This document shows positions 1-6,395 of a stretch of 16,422 bases of DNA, piece after piece. A model generated the notes under the pieces. It searched no databases, was not told the DNA's origin, and saw only the letters and a list, made by a program, of their open reading frames with translations. Each line of letters opens with the position of its first letter. Position 1 is the first letter of the stretch. The stretch comes from JACCXJ01 sp052387115 (GTDB lineage: Bacteria; Pseudomonadota; Gammaproteobacteria; JACCXJ01): positions 1 to 16,422 of the forward strand of contig JBQTJM010000334.1 of the NCBI GenBank assembly GCA_052387115.1. Reading direction: 5' to 3'. The translations under genes and the position numbers were made by a program.

Positions 1-166
1 GTATGACGATGGCATCGATCCGGAACGGTCGTCGAGCGCGTACGGAACCGAAGGCTTCGCGTAAGGCTTCGATGTTTTCGGTCAGCAAGCGACGGCGGCG
101 TTCCAGCAATGCCACGGTGAAAAAATAGGAGCCGCCGGGAAGATATACGCGTACGTAATCAGGCAT
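1..166 (-). CDS. REP-associated tyrosine transposase (RAYT), N-terminal part, runs off the window
   Basis: The first 55 codons of a protein beginning MPDYVRVYLPGGSYFFTV, with RRPFRIDAIV near the cut. This is the start of the Y1/IS200-like transposase fold as found in RAYT proteins, where a PGGxYFFTV segment is followed by an ALREAF helix and a hydrophobic strand leading to the HUH metal site. The HUH motif and catalytic tyrosine lie beyond the window edge and cannot be checked. RAYTs are single-copy, domesticated transposases thought to nick and mobilise REP hairpins. A REP-type hairpin lies about 35 bp upstream of the start, which supports the call. The start is the ATG at 164-166; no clear Shine-Dalgarno sequence is visible. 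Whether the gene is intact is unknown. Confidence 0.82.
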   Translation of the reverse strand, partial: MPDYVRVYLPGGSYFFTVALLERRRRLLTENIEALREAFGSVRARRPFRIDAIVI

Positions 167-201
167 GGTGAAAAGGCTGGCTCATGTGCCGGCTTCCGGA
201 A

Positions 202-233
202 GGCGGGTTACGCGATAAGGCCGCTAACCCGCC
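202..233. repeat. REP-type hairpin next to the RAYT gene
   Basis: GGCGGGTTA (202-210) pairs perfectly with TAACCCGCC (225-233). An inner GCG/CGC pairing (212-214 with 222-224) leaves C211 bulged. The GTAGGGCGGGTTA flank on the minus strand is typical of REP units associated with RAYT transposases. Its position just 5' of the RAYT gene fits the usual REP-RAYT arrangement. Only this copy was noticed in the window. The minus-strand CCGTAG at its edge supplies the stop codon of the aldolase remnant. Confidence 0.75.
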
Positions 234-308
234 CTACGGTTTCTCGTCGATCGCGAGGATGCCCTTGCTGGGAGCCACGAGGGCATGGGCGCATTCTTCA
301 AGTTCCAT
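234..308 (-). pseudogene. 5' remnant of a class I fructose-bisphosphate aldolase gene, truncated at the REP element
   Basis: A 24-codon ORF containing ELEECAHALVAPSKGILAIDE, which resembles the N-terminus of class I fructose-1,6-bisphosphate aldolases (ELxxxAxALVAPGKGILAADEST). The similarity ends exactly at the REP element, whose sequence provides the TAG stop, so over 90 percent of the gene is missing. The expression signals remain: a GAGGAA Shine-Dalgarno at 316-321, and an extended -10 box (TGC then TAGAAT, at 341-346 on the minus strand). The remnant could still make a 24-aa peptide, but no glycolytic activity is possible because the catalytic lysine and the rest of the barrel are absent. 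The homology call rests on about 20 residues, so it is good but not certain. Confidence 0.68.
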
Positions 309-340
309 CGTCGGATTCCTCGAGTTGCGATTAGCGGATG

Positions 341-349
341 ATTCTAGCA
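341..349 (-). promoter_or_regulatory. Extended -10 promoter element of the aldolase remnant
   Basis: Read on the minus strand, TGC TAGAAT forms an extended -10 box 32 bp upstream of the remnant ATG, followed by a good Shine-Dalgarno sequence. No convincing -35 hexamer lies 16-18 bp upstream. The spacing suits a normal 5' leader of about 25 nt, so this is likely the original aldolase promoter. Confidence 0.4.
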
Positions 350-385
350 CGGGCCTGGGCGCAGGCCGCCTCCAACGGCTCGCGC

Positions 386-1300
386 TTACCCAGCGTTTAG
401 AGTGTGCTGCCAGAGCACGAGGACCGACACGGCGGCGAGCACCAGCACGGCGACGTGCAGCCAGGCCCAACGGCGGAAACGGCGGGCCAGCGTCAGCGGA
501 TCGCGGTTCGATAAGAGGTACGGGCGGCCGTCGGCCGGGGCACGTAAGAGATGCGCTGCCGCCAGCGGGCCGGACTCGAGGTGGCGGCGATCGACCTCGC
601 GTTCGGCGGCTTCCCGGGCTCTGGCCCATTCCGCGAGGTTCACCTCCCCGTCGCGATCGAGGTCGAAGCGCTCCCCGAGGCTGGAGGGCTCGCGCTTCCA
701 CTCCGAAAGCAGGGCCCCGACCTCTGCGCGCCGATCGAAAGTCCCTAAGGTCCCCCCGAGTGTCGTCAGTTGTCCCAGGGCATACAGGGGATCGCCCGGC
801 GCTAAATAATCGAGGGCGTAGCGGTACTCACCTTGGACCCAGGAACGCCGGCGGGCCCCGGTGACCTCGGCATGGTCGGGATCGACGACACAGGTGCCGG
901 AGGCGTCCCGCAGCAGAAAGGTGTCGGAGCTGCGCTCGTGCGAGGTCGATGACCAGCCCTCGCTGGTGCGGCGAGAGACGACACAGCGATACCATACACA
1001 CGGTGGACCCGAAAGATAACCGAGCGCCGGGCTGCCGGGGTGCAGCTCGCAGCGCCCCACGAGCTCGACATAGCCCTGGGCGGCGCTGGCGATGAGGGAG
1101 GTGGGCGTATCGGCGACCAGTCGATAACGGCGCAAAGCCGCAAGCCAGGCGACCAGACTGCAAATGCCGACGAGCGCCAGCGCGCCGGTCCGGTAGAGGG
1201 GCTGCCTCACCACATAGGCGACCCCGAACAGCAAGAGGTGGCCGGCCGAGATGAGGCGATGCAGGACCTCGAGCCGCAGCTCGCCCAGCATCGCGATCAC
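386..1300 (-). CDS. GIDE-family membrane protein with an EF-hand
   Basis: A protein of 304 aa. Residues about 20-54 carry two hydrophobic segments (HLLLFGVAYVV and a segment from about 40), and 281-298 form a C-terminal membrane helix. The middle resembles the E3-ubiquitin-ligase GIDE domain found in bacterial membrane proteins: an EL..R...HPGSPALGYLSGPPCVWYRCVV core, then a segment on the exposure of acquired modification (FLLRDASGTCVVDPDHAEV). A canonical EF-hand loop follows: D213-D215-D217-G218-V220-E224. The start is taken as the GTG at 1300, 6 nt after the lemA stop; an in-frame ATG at 1291 is equally possible. It probably forms an operon with lemA and may be translationally coupled to it. 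LemA and GIDE genes are often paired. The function is not established; a membrane-stress or envelope role with calcium sensing is inference only. Confidence 0.75.
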   Translation of the reverse strand: MIAMLGELRLEVLHRLISAGHLLLFGVAYVVRQPLYRTGALALVGICSLVAWLAALRRYRLVADTPTSLIASAAQGYVELVGRCELHPGSPALGYLSGPPCVWYRCVVSRRTSEGWSSTSHERSSDTFLLRDASGTCVVDPDHAEVTGARRRSWVQGEYRYALDYLAPGDPLYALGQLTTLGGTLGTFDRRAEVGALLSEWKREPSSLGERFDLDRDGEVNLAEWARAREAAEREVDRRHLESGPLAAAHLLRAPADGRPYLLSNRDPLTLARRFRRWAWLHVAVLVLAAVSVLVLWQHTLNAG

Positions 1301-1306
1301 GGTCGA

Positions 1307-1882
1307 TCAGGATTGCAACAAGGCGCGCACGTCCACGTCCTCCGTCTCCGCGCGATCGAAGGACAAGAGCTTGAACGCCGTGAAAGCGAAGGTCCGGGCG
1401 ATGAAGACGTCCGGGAACAGCTCGAGCGCGATGTTGTTGGTATTGGCCGACTCGTTATAGAGCTCGCGGCGGTCCGCGATCGTGTCCTCGAGACCGGTGA
1501 TACGCGCCGCAAGGTGCTGGAAGTTGTCGTTGGCCTTGAGCGTGGGATAGCTTTCCACCAGGGCGAAGAGCTGCCCTAGCCCCGTGCGCAACGCACCTTC
1601 CGCGGCACCGAGCGCGTCCACGTCGCGCCGCTCGCGCGCCTCGGCGACCCGGCTGCGCGCCGCGATGACCCGTTCCAGCGTCTGCTGCTCGAATCTCATG
1701 TATTCCCGGCACACCGCCACGAGCTTGGGTAGCTCGTCGTGCCGCTGTTTCAGCACGATATCGATGTTGCTCCAGGCCTTTTGCACGTGGTTCCGCAGCG
1801 CCACCAGTCGGTTGTAGGTGAGCGCGGCATAGATGCAGAGGACGCCGCAAAGGACCAGCAGCGTGTAGGCGGTGACACTCAT
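1307..1882 (-). CDS. lemA: LemA family membrane protein
   Basis: A protein of 191 aa with one N-terminal membrane helix (residues about 5-22), then the typical LemA helical bundle: YNRLVALRNHVQKAWSNIDI, LKQRHDELPKLV, and the C-terminal segment RRELYNESANTNNIALELFPD ending FKLLSF. Length and motif order match the family, whose members have one N-out helix and a cytoplasmic or periplasmic alpha-helical domain of unknown biochemical role. A GAGGG Shine-Dalgarno lies about 9 nt before the ATG. It is the first gene of a two-gene operon with the downstream GIDE-family gene, only 6 nt apart. It diverges from the zinc-ribbon gene across a 253-bp gap. Confidence 0.93.
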   Translation of the reverse strand: MSVTAYTLLVLCGVLCIYAALTYNRLVALRNHVQKAWSNIDIVLKQRHDELPKLVAVCREYMRFEQQTLERVIAARSRVAEARERRDVDALGAAEGALRTGLGQLFALVESYPTLKANDNFQHLAARITGLEDTIADRRELYNESANTNNIALELFPDVFIARTFAFTAFKLLSFDRAETEDVDVRALLQS

Positions 1883-2097
1883 GTGATGATGCCCTCGTTG
1901 TGCCTTTTAGAGAAACTGCGAGAGACGGTCGCTCGCCGCGGTGCTTAGCGGCCCGGCCCGCGACGGTCATTAGCGCCCTGTCGTGCGCCGATCCGGGCCC
2001 CGAATGAGAGTCGAAATCGAGCGCGAACCCTAATTCGTACAAATCGCCCGGAGCCCGAGCGGGATCTACACGACGCAGAACGCCCGTGCTGGGACGT

Positions 2098-2126
2098 ATG
2101 ACACGCCGAAATCAGGCTGATACGAT
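2098..2126 (+). promoter_or_regulatory. Predicted sigma70 promoter of the zinc-ribbon gene, implying a leaderless mRNA
   Basis: ATGACA (2098-2103) matches the -35 consensus at five of six positions. A 17-bp spacer ends in TGA, and TACGAT (2121-2126) is an extended -10 box. Transcription would begin near 2133, only 2-4 nt before the GTG start at 2136. No Shine-Dalgarno sequence precedes that start, which fits a leaderless transcript. Confidence 0.5.
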
Positions 2127-2135
2127 AGCTGCGCC

Positions 2136-2672
2136 GTGAAGACCTGTCCCTTCTGCGCCGAGACTATCCAGGCGAAGGCCATCAAGTGCCGCTACTGCGG
2201 CGAGTTCTTGGACGGGCGCCCCTCGCAAAGCCGATTCCCACCGGCGTACTGGGGTTACGAGTACCGCTCCGAGGCGCAGATCTTCGGCTGGCCCTTGATC
2301 CACGTTGCGCAAGGGATGGACCCGGACACCGGCCGCCCGCGCGTGGCCAAAGGGGTGATCGCGGTCGGGAATGTGGCGGTCGGGGTCTTGGCCATCGGCG
2401 GGATCGCGATCGGGGGCCTGGTGCTCGGTGGGCTGGGCCTCGGGGTGCTGGCGATAGGCGGGATCGCGGCAGGGGGCGCCGTGCTGGGCGGGGTGGCGGT
2501 CTCGGTGTACCTCGCGATCGGGGGCCTCGCGATATCGGGGATGTATGCGCTCGGCGGGCTGGCGATCGCCCCCCACGCGATCGGGGCGCTCGGCAGCGAC
2601 CCGGAGCTCATGCGCTGGCTGGAGCAACGCTTCCCAGCGGCGCGTGAATTATTCGAAGGTTTCACGCGATGA
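2136..2672 (+). CDS. Zinc-ribbon protein with hydrophobic glycine-rich pentad repeats
   Basis: A protein of 178 aa with an N-terminal zinc ribbon (CPFC at residues 4-7, CRYC at 18-21). A conserved linker follows, including YEYRSEAQIFGWPLIHV and DPDTGRPRVAKG. Residues about 76-150 are a run of about 13 near-perfect five-residue units of the form A-(I/V/L)-G-G-(I/L/V). The C-terminus is polar and charged (PELMRWLEQRFPAARELF). Similar YEYxS...PLxHV...G(R)PRxAKGxIAIG proteins occur in diverse bacteria without known function. The repeat could form a small solenoid or a glycine-zipper membrane sheet. The start is a GTG placed just before the zinc ribbon, with no Shine-Dalgarno and a promoter immediately upstream. 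The 3' end overlaps the convergent queG by 11 bp. The function is unknown. Confidence 0.85.
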   Translation: MKTCPFCAETIQAKAIKCRYCGEFLDGRPSQSRFPPAYWGYEYRSEAQIFGWPLIHVAQGMDPDTGRPRVAKGVIAVGNVAVGVLAIGGIAIGGLVLGGLGLGVLAIGGIAAGGAVLGGVAVSVYLAIGGLAISGMYALGGLAIAPHAIGALGSDPELMRWLEQRFPAARELFEGFTR

Positions 2673-3750
2673 GATCAAGCGTTCCACGCCCATGCCGGGA
2701 CAGCGCCCACTGCACGTGCTCGCGCACCAGATCCGAGGGATCGGAGGCACGGCTCGCCAGGGCCTGCACCACCGCCGGGCTGGTCGGGGCGTTCCCCAGC
2801 GCCACGGCGATATTGCGCAACCAGCCCGAATAACCGATCCGGCGGATGGCCGAGCCCTCGGTGCGCTTGCCGAACTCGGTCTCCCTCCAAGAAAACAGGT
2901 CGGCGAGGTGCGGCGCGTCGAGGCCGTGGCGGGGGGCGAAATCGCGCTCGCAGCTCAACCGTGCAAAGCGGTTCCAAGGGCAGGCGAGCTGGCAGTCGTC
3001 GCAGCCGTAGATGCGGTTGCCGACCAGCGGCCGCAGCGCCACGGGGATGGGGCCGTGTAACTCGATAGTCAGGTAGGAGATGCACAGGCGCGCGTCGACC
3101 TGATAGGGAGCGACGATGGCGGCCGTCGGGCACACCGCCATGCAGGCCGTGCAGCGGCCGCAATGCTCGCGACCCTGTGGGGGGTCGATGGGCAGGGGCA
3201 GATCGGTGTAGATCTCCCCGAGGAAGAACCACGAGCCGCGATCCCGGCTGATGAGGTTCGAGTGTTTGCCTATCCATCCGAGACCGGCGTTCCGGGCCAG
3301 GGCCTTCTCGAGGACCGGGGCACTGTCGGTGAAGACCCGATGACCGGACGGTCCGGCGACGTGTTCGATCCGAGAGGCGAGGCGCCGCAGCCGTCCCCTC
3401 AGGACCTTGTGGTAGTCGCGTCCCAGCGCATAGCGTGACACATAGCCGAGCCGGGGATCGGCCAGGACCGCGTGCGCGCGCGCCAGCGGCTGTTGCAGAT
3501 AATCCATGCGCACCGCGATCACCCGCACGGTCCCCGGCACCAACTCGGCCGGGCGGGAGCGCTTCGTGCCATGGCGCTCCATATAGTCCATGGCGCCGTG
3601 GAAGCCGCGCGCGAGCCAGTCCCGGAGCCGGGCCTCGTCCTCCGGCAGCGCGACGCCGGTGACGCCGATCCCCTGGAAGCCCAACTCCCGGGCCCAGGTC
3701 TTGATATCGCCGGCCAGGCGCCGGTAGTCGAGCCCGGTCCGCGGATTCAT
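2662..3750 (-). CDS. queG: Epoxyqueuosine reductase
   Basis: A protein of 362 aa that carries out the last step of queuosine biosynthesis: cobalamin- and Fe-S-dependent reduction of epoxyqueuosine to queuosine in tRNA wobble position 34. Seen here are the catalytic-domain motif TDSAPVLEKALA (Asp142), GWIGKHSNLI, and two ferredoxin-like 4Fe-4S motifs: C197-C200-C203-C207 (CGRCTACMAVCP) and C250-C253-C257 (CDDCQLACPW). The C-terminus has HEAT-like helices. The length is normal for the family. The ATG directly abuts the djlA stop codon at 3751, so the two are co-transcribed and probably coupled; the Shine-Dalgarno sequence is weak. Its 3' end overlaps the zinc-ribbon gene tail to tail. All other queuosine genes are outside the window. 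Confidence 0.96.
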   Translation of the reverse strand: MNPRTGLDYRRLAGDIKTWARELGFQGIGVTGVALPEDEARLRDWLARGFHGAMDYMERHGTKRSRPAELVPGTVRVIAVRMDYLQQPLARAHAVLADPRLGYVSRYALGRDYHKVLRGRLRRLASRIEHVAGPSGHRVFTDSAPVLEKALARNAGLGWIGKHSNLISRDRGSWFFLGEIYTDLPLPIDPPQGREHCGRCTACMAVCPTAAIVAPYQVDARLCISYLTIELHGPIPVALRPLVGNRIYGCDDCQLACPWNRFARLSCERDFAPRHGLDAPHLADLFSWRETEFGKRTEGSAIRRIGYSGWLRNIAVALGNAPTSPAVVQALASRASDPSDLVREHVQWALSRHGRGTLDLIA

Positions 3751-4560
3751 CTAGGTATAGGACCCGCGCGCCTCGCGGATACGCTCGTAGGCGCCACGGA
3801 TGTCCCGGGTCTTTTCGGTCGCGACCTTGATCATCTCCTCCGGAAGTCCCTGGGCCAGGAGCTTATCGGGGTGGTGCTGGCTCATGAGCCTTCGATAGGC
3901 CTTTTTGACCTCGCCATCGCTCGCGCTCTCCGGAACGTTGAGGATGGCATAGGCGTCCGCGAGCCCGTAAGGCGGCGGGGGGGCTTCGGGCCTGGCCTGT
4001 CGCCGATGGCGACCCTCGGCACGCACCATGGCCTCCAGTTTCCGGAACTCGAGGTGCGAGAACCCGAGGCGATCGCAGATGTGGAGCAGGATGCGCTCCT
4101 CCGCGGTGCCGAGCGCCCCGTCGGCGTAGGCTGCCGCGAGCTGGATCTCCAGGAACAGGCGCAACAGGCGCCGCCGGCCGCGGACCTCGTGACGGAGCTG
4201 GCCCAGGATCTCCTCGAGCGGAAAGCCCGGCGACTTGCCTTCGTTGAAGAGACCCATGGCGGCGCGCGCCTGATCCGGCGACAGGTCCATGCGCGCCATG
4301 ACCAGGCGCGCGAGAGCGATCTCGTCGGGCGAGACCCGCCCATCGGCCTTGCAGAGATGGCCCATGATGCAGAAGGTCGCCGTGAAGAAGGCGGTCTGGA
4401 TCTCCTCGCGCGACCCCGGTGGTCTCCGCGCGGGGCCGACGAACGGCCGGTCCAACCCCCGATCGACGTTGTGCCCGAGCGCCGCCCCGAGCACCGCGCC
4501 TAGCGGTCCGCCCAATAGGAAGCCGAAGGCCCCGCCGACGATCTTGCCCCACCACGCCAT
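3751..4560 (-). CDS. djlA: DjlA-type membrane-anchored J-domain co-chaperone (TerB-DnaJ)
   Basis: A protein of 269 aa from the chosen ATG (MAWWGKIVGG). An N-terminal glycine-rich membrane segment (residues about 5-29) with GxLGAVLGAALGH matches DjlA, where this segment anchors and dimerises the protein. Residues about 52-180 are a TerB-like helical domain (TATFCIMGHLCKADGRVSPDEI, FLEIQLAAAYADGALG). Residues 200-269 are a J domain with the HPD tripeptide at 230-232, which stimulates DnaK ATPase. The frame extends upstream to 4617, but E. coli DjlA also begins MQYWGKIIG, so 4560 (or the ATG at 4566) is preferred. A TACAAT box at 4570-4575 lies close before this start. It is head to tail with queG and divergent from the AI-2E permease gene. 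Confidence 0.92.
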   Translation of the reverse strand: MAWWGKIVGGAFGFLLGGPLGAVLGAALGHNVDRGLDRPFVGPARRPPGSREEIQTAFFTATFCIMGHLCKADGRVSPDEIALARLVMARMDLSPDQARAAMGLFNEGKSPGFPLEEILGQLRHEVRGRRRLLRLFLEIQLAAAYADGALGTAEERILLHICDRLGFSHLEFRKLEAMVRAEGRHRRQARPEAPPPPYGLADAYAILNVPESASDGEVKKAYRRLMSQHHPDKLLAQGLPEEMIKVATEKTRDIRGAYERIREARGSYT

Positions 4561-4601
4561 GAGCATGGCATTGTACCAGCCGGCGGCGCCCCGCCCTTTC
4601 C

Positions 4602-4630
4602 TGCTGCAATACGCCACCGGTTGCTATATT
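4602..4630 (+). promoter_or_regulatory. Predicted promoter of the AI-2E family permease gene
   Basis: TATATT at 4625-4630 with TGC immediately upstream forms an extended -10 box. The only nearby -35-like hexamer with 17-bp spacing is the weak TGCTGC at 4602-4607. It lies in the 143-bp divergent gap between djlA and the permease and would give a leader of about 67 nt. Confidence 0.4.
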
Positions 4631-4703
4631 CTCAGCCCTGCGGGCCCCGATCGCATGCAGCCCGCACTATCCAGCCCCGGTTTTTCGCGCCTGCCCTGCG
4701 CCC

Positions 4704-5786
4704 ATGATCGAGTTCCTGCTCACCTGGTACCGGCGGTATCTTTCCGATCCGCAGGCCGTGCTTCTCGCGGTGTTTCTGGCGCTCTCGTTCGCGGTCATCT
4801 TCTTGATGGGCCGAACCCTGGCCCCGTTGCTGGCGGCGATCGTGATCGGCTATCTCTTGGAGGGGCTGGTCGCCCAGATGGAGAGGATGAAGATCCCGCG
4901 GCTCCTCGCGGTGGCCTGCGTGTTTTCACTGTTTCTGGCCGCCGTCGTGTTCCTGGTGCTGGGCCTCATTCCGCTCCTCTACCACCAGGTCGCCGATTAT
5001 GTGCAGGGTTTGCCGCGGCTCATCAACGATGGGCAGCAACTGCTCCTGCGGATGCCCGAGGCCTTTCCGGGATTCGTATCGACCCAGGACGTCGTGGACC
5101 TGACGGTGGTGATCCGGCGCGGCATGGCCGACTTCGGTCAGAACGTCCTGTCCTCGTCGCTCGCATCGATCCCCGCCATCATGACCGCGCTCGCTTATGT
5201 CTTCCTGGGATCGCTCTTGGTGTTCTTCTTCCTGAAGGACAAGCTGGTGATCATGGCCTGGGCACGGGGCTTCCTGCCCCGCGACCGCGGTATCCTGGTG
5301 CGCGTGTGGCGGGAGATGGACGACCAGATCGGGAACTACGTGCGCGGCAAGTTCATCGAGATCCTGATCGTCGGCTCCGCCACCTACATCTTCTTCGTGT
5401 TCCTGGGCCTGTCCTACGCGGCGCTGCTCGCGGTGCTGGTGGGGGTATCGGTGATCGTACCGTTCGTGGGCGCCGTGGTCGTCACCGTGCCGGTCGCCTT
5501 CGCCGGCTACGGCCAGTGGGGTTGGGGCACCGAGTTCGCGTGGTTCATGGGCGGCTATGCGCTGATCCACGTGCTGGATGCCAATCTGCTCGTGCCGCTG
5601 TTGTTGTCGGAGGCCGTCAATCTCCACCCCGCGGCCATCATCGTCGCGCTCCTGATCTTCGGGGGGTTCTGGGGCTTCTGGGGGGTGTTCTTCGCGATCC
5701 CGCTCGCGACACTGGTCAAGGCCCTGCTCAGCGTCTGGCCCAGGCCCCCGGCGGTGCCGCTGGACGCGGCGTCGGAGACGGGATAG
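4704..5786 (+). CDS. AI-2E family (PerM-like) inner-membrane transporter
   Basis: A protein of 360 aa with about eight membrane segments in the family pattern: paired N-terminal helices (residues about 17-54), a third helix (about 65-90), a long soluble stretch (about 95-165), then the conserved C-terminal helices. Family motifs seen include LLVFFFLKDK, the G-N-Y-V-R-G-K segment near 209, PFVGAVVVTVPV and the NLLVPLL segment following HVLDA. The family includes autoinducer-2 exporters, PerM, and sodium/proton antiporters, so the substrate cannot be assigned. The ATG at 4704 has no obvious Shine-Dalgarno sequence. It is transcribed alone, divergent from djlA and convergent with a small ORF, with a GC-rich hairpin directly after the stop. 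Confidence 0.93.
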   Translation: MIEFLLTWYRRYLSDPQAVLLAVFLALSFAVIFLMGRTLAPLLAAIVIGYLLEGLVAQMERMKIPRLLAVACVFSLFLAAVVFLVLGLIPLLYHQVADYVQGLPRLINDGQQLLLRMPEAFPGFVSTQDVVDLTVVIRRGMADFGQNVLSSSLASIPAIMTALAYVFLGSLLVFFFLKDKLVIMAWARGFLPRDRGILVRVWREMDDQIGNYVRGKFIEILIVGSATYIFFVFLGLSYAALLAVLVGVSVIVPFVGAVVVTVPVAFAGYGQWGWGTEFAWFMGGYALIHVLDANLLVPLLLSEAVNLHPAAIIVALLIFGGFWGFWGVFFAIPLATLVKALLSVWPRPPAVPLDAASETG

Positions 5787-5787
5787 C

Positions 5788-5821
5788 GCGTCAACGGCGC
5801 CGATGCGGCGCGCGCCGACGC
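5788..5821. terminator. GC-rich hairpin between convergent genes, possible bidirectional terminator
   Basis: GCGTC (5788-5792) pairs with GACGC (5817-5821), and GGCGC (5796-5800) pairs with GCGCC (5812-5816). A three-base bulge and an 11-nt loop interrupt the stem. It fills the 35-bp gap between the convergent permease and small ORF. There is no T-tract on either strand, so intrinsic termination would be inefficient. Confidence 0.35.
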
Positions 5822-6049
5822 TCAGTGCACCAAGCCCGATCGGCGGCTGCCCGAGAGCGCCTGTTGCTCGAAGCGCACGTAGGCATTGAAGGCCAGGAGC
5901 GCGTCGTTCGAGCCGTAGGCGCCGAGCAGGAGGGGCTCGGTATCGGCGATCGGGGTCGTCAGCGTGGCCGTGTACATGCCAGTGTCGGGGTTGCGGTGGA
6001 GCCTCGCCGTGAGACGGCGCCAGGTGCATTCCATCAGGGTGTGGGTCAT
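5822..6049 (-). CDS. Hypothetical 75-aa protein
   Basis: Not recognised. The ORF reads MTHTLMECTWRRLTARL, a PDTGMYTATLTTPIADTEPLLLGAYG stretch likely to be beta-rich, then an amphipathic DALLAFNAYVRFEQQAL helix and a basic tail. There is no signal peptide, membrane segment or cysteine pair. Its amino-acid composition is sensible and it fits precisely between the permease stop and the 6050-6395 gap, which favours a real gene, but the start has no clear Shine-Dalgarno sequence. A perfect 16-bp palindrome lies 36 bp upstream of its ATG and could be an operator or leader hairpin. No function is proposed. Confidence 0.5.
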   Translation of the reverse strand: MTHTLMECTWRRLTARLHRNPDTGMYTATLTTPIADTEPLLLGAYGSNDALLAFNAYVRFEQQALSGSRRSGLVH

Positions 6050-6395
6050 CGGCGGTGCTCGTGTCCCCGCGGGTGCGGGATGAGGCGCCGCTAGCGGCGC
6101 GGGCCTTGAGTCCTTGAGCGCGCGTATGGGTCACACGCGGTCATTGCAATCGGGCGTTTCCACCGCCATCATTAGGGGTTCTAAACGGGACGATGAGTCG
6201 CCGTCGGGCCGCATGGCTCGCGCCGGCGACGGCACCAGGACAACAACAAGACGGCGCCCCTCTTTCATACAAGCTATAGCCCGCGGATTGATGGACGCGC
6301 TCCGGGGGGCTCTAGTCGGCGTCCGACGAGAGGCGCGAGCCCCGATCCACCGGTTGGTAGAGCGGTGACCCGGCCGGCGCTTCGAGGATGACTAC
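6050..6395. other. 346-bp intergenic region with a perfect 16-bp palindrome
   Basis: No credible gene lies here. GCGCCGCTAGCGGCGC at 6085-6100 is a perfect palindrome. A second short stem (CCCGC 6066-6070 with GCGGG 6075-6079) lies next to it, both close to the start of the small minus-strand ORF. The remainder contains the leader of the methyltransferase gene, with a GAGGA Shine-Dalgarno at 6384-6388. A weak -35-like TTGCAA near 6144 has no good -10 partner. A 84-codon plus-strand frame from a TTG at 6114 has arginine-rich, shadow-like composition and was rejected. Confidence 0.5.

Noticed and set aside
3472..4503. 343-codon plus-strand open frame
   Set aside because: It lies opposite queG and djlA, both confidently assigned; no recognisable motif.
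4926..6134. 402-codon minus-strand open frame
   Set aside because: It is antisense to the AI-2E permease, with His/Arg/Glu-rich shadow composition; the small ORF at 5822-6049 is in a different frame and more sensible.
6343..6366. tRNA-like D-arm sequence (GGTTGGTAGAGC)
   Set aside because: No matching acceptor stem, anticodon stem or T-arm could be folded around it.
6114..6368. 84-codon frame from a TTG
   Set aside because: Arginine-rich composition, no Shine-Dalgarno, no similarity; treated as intergenic.
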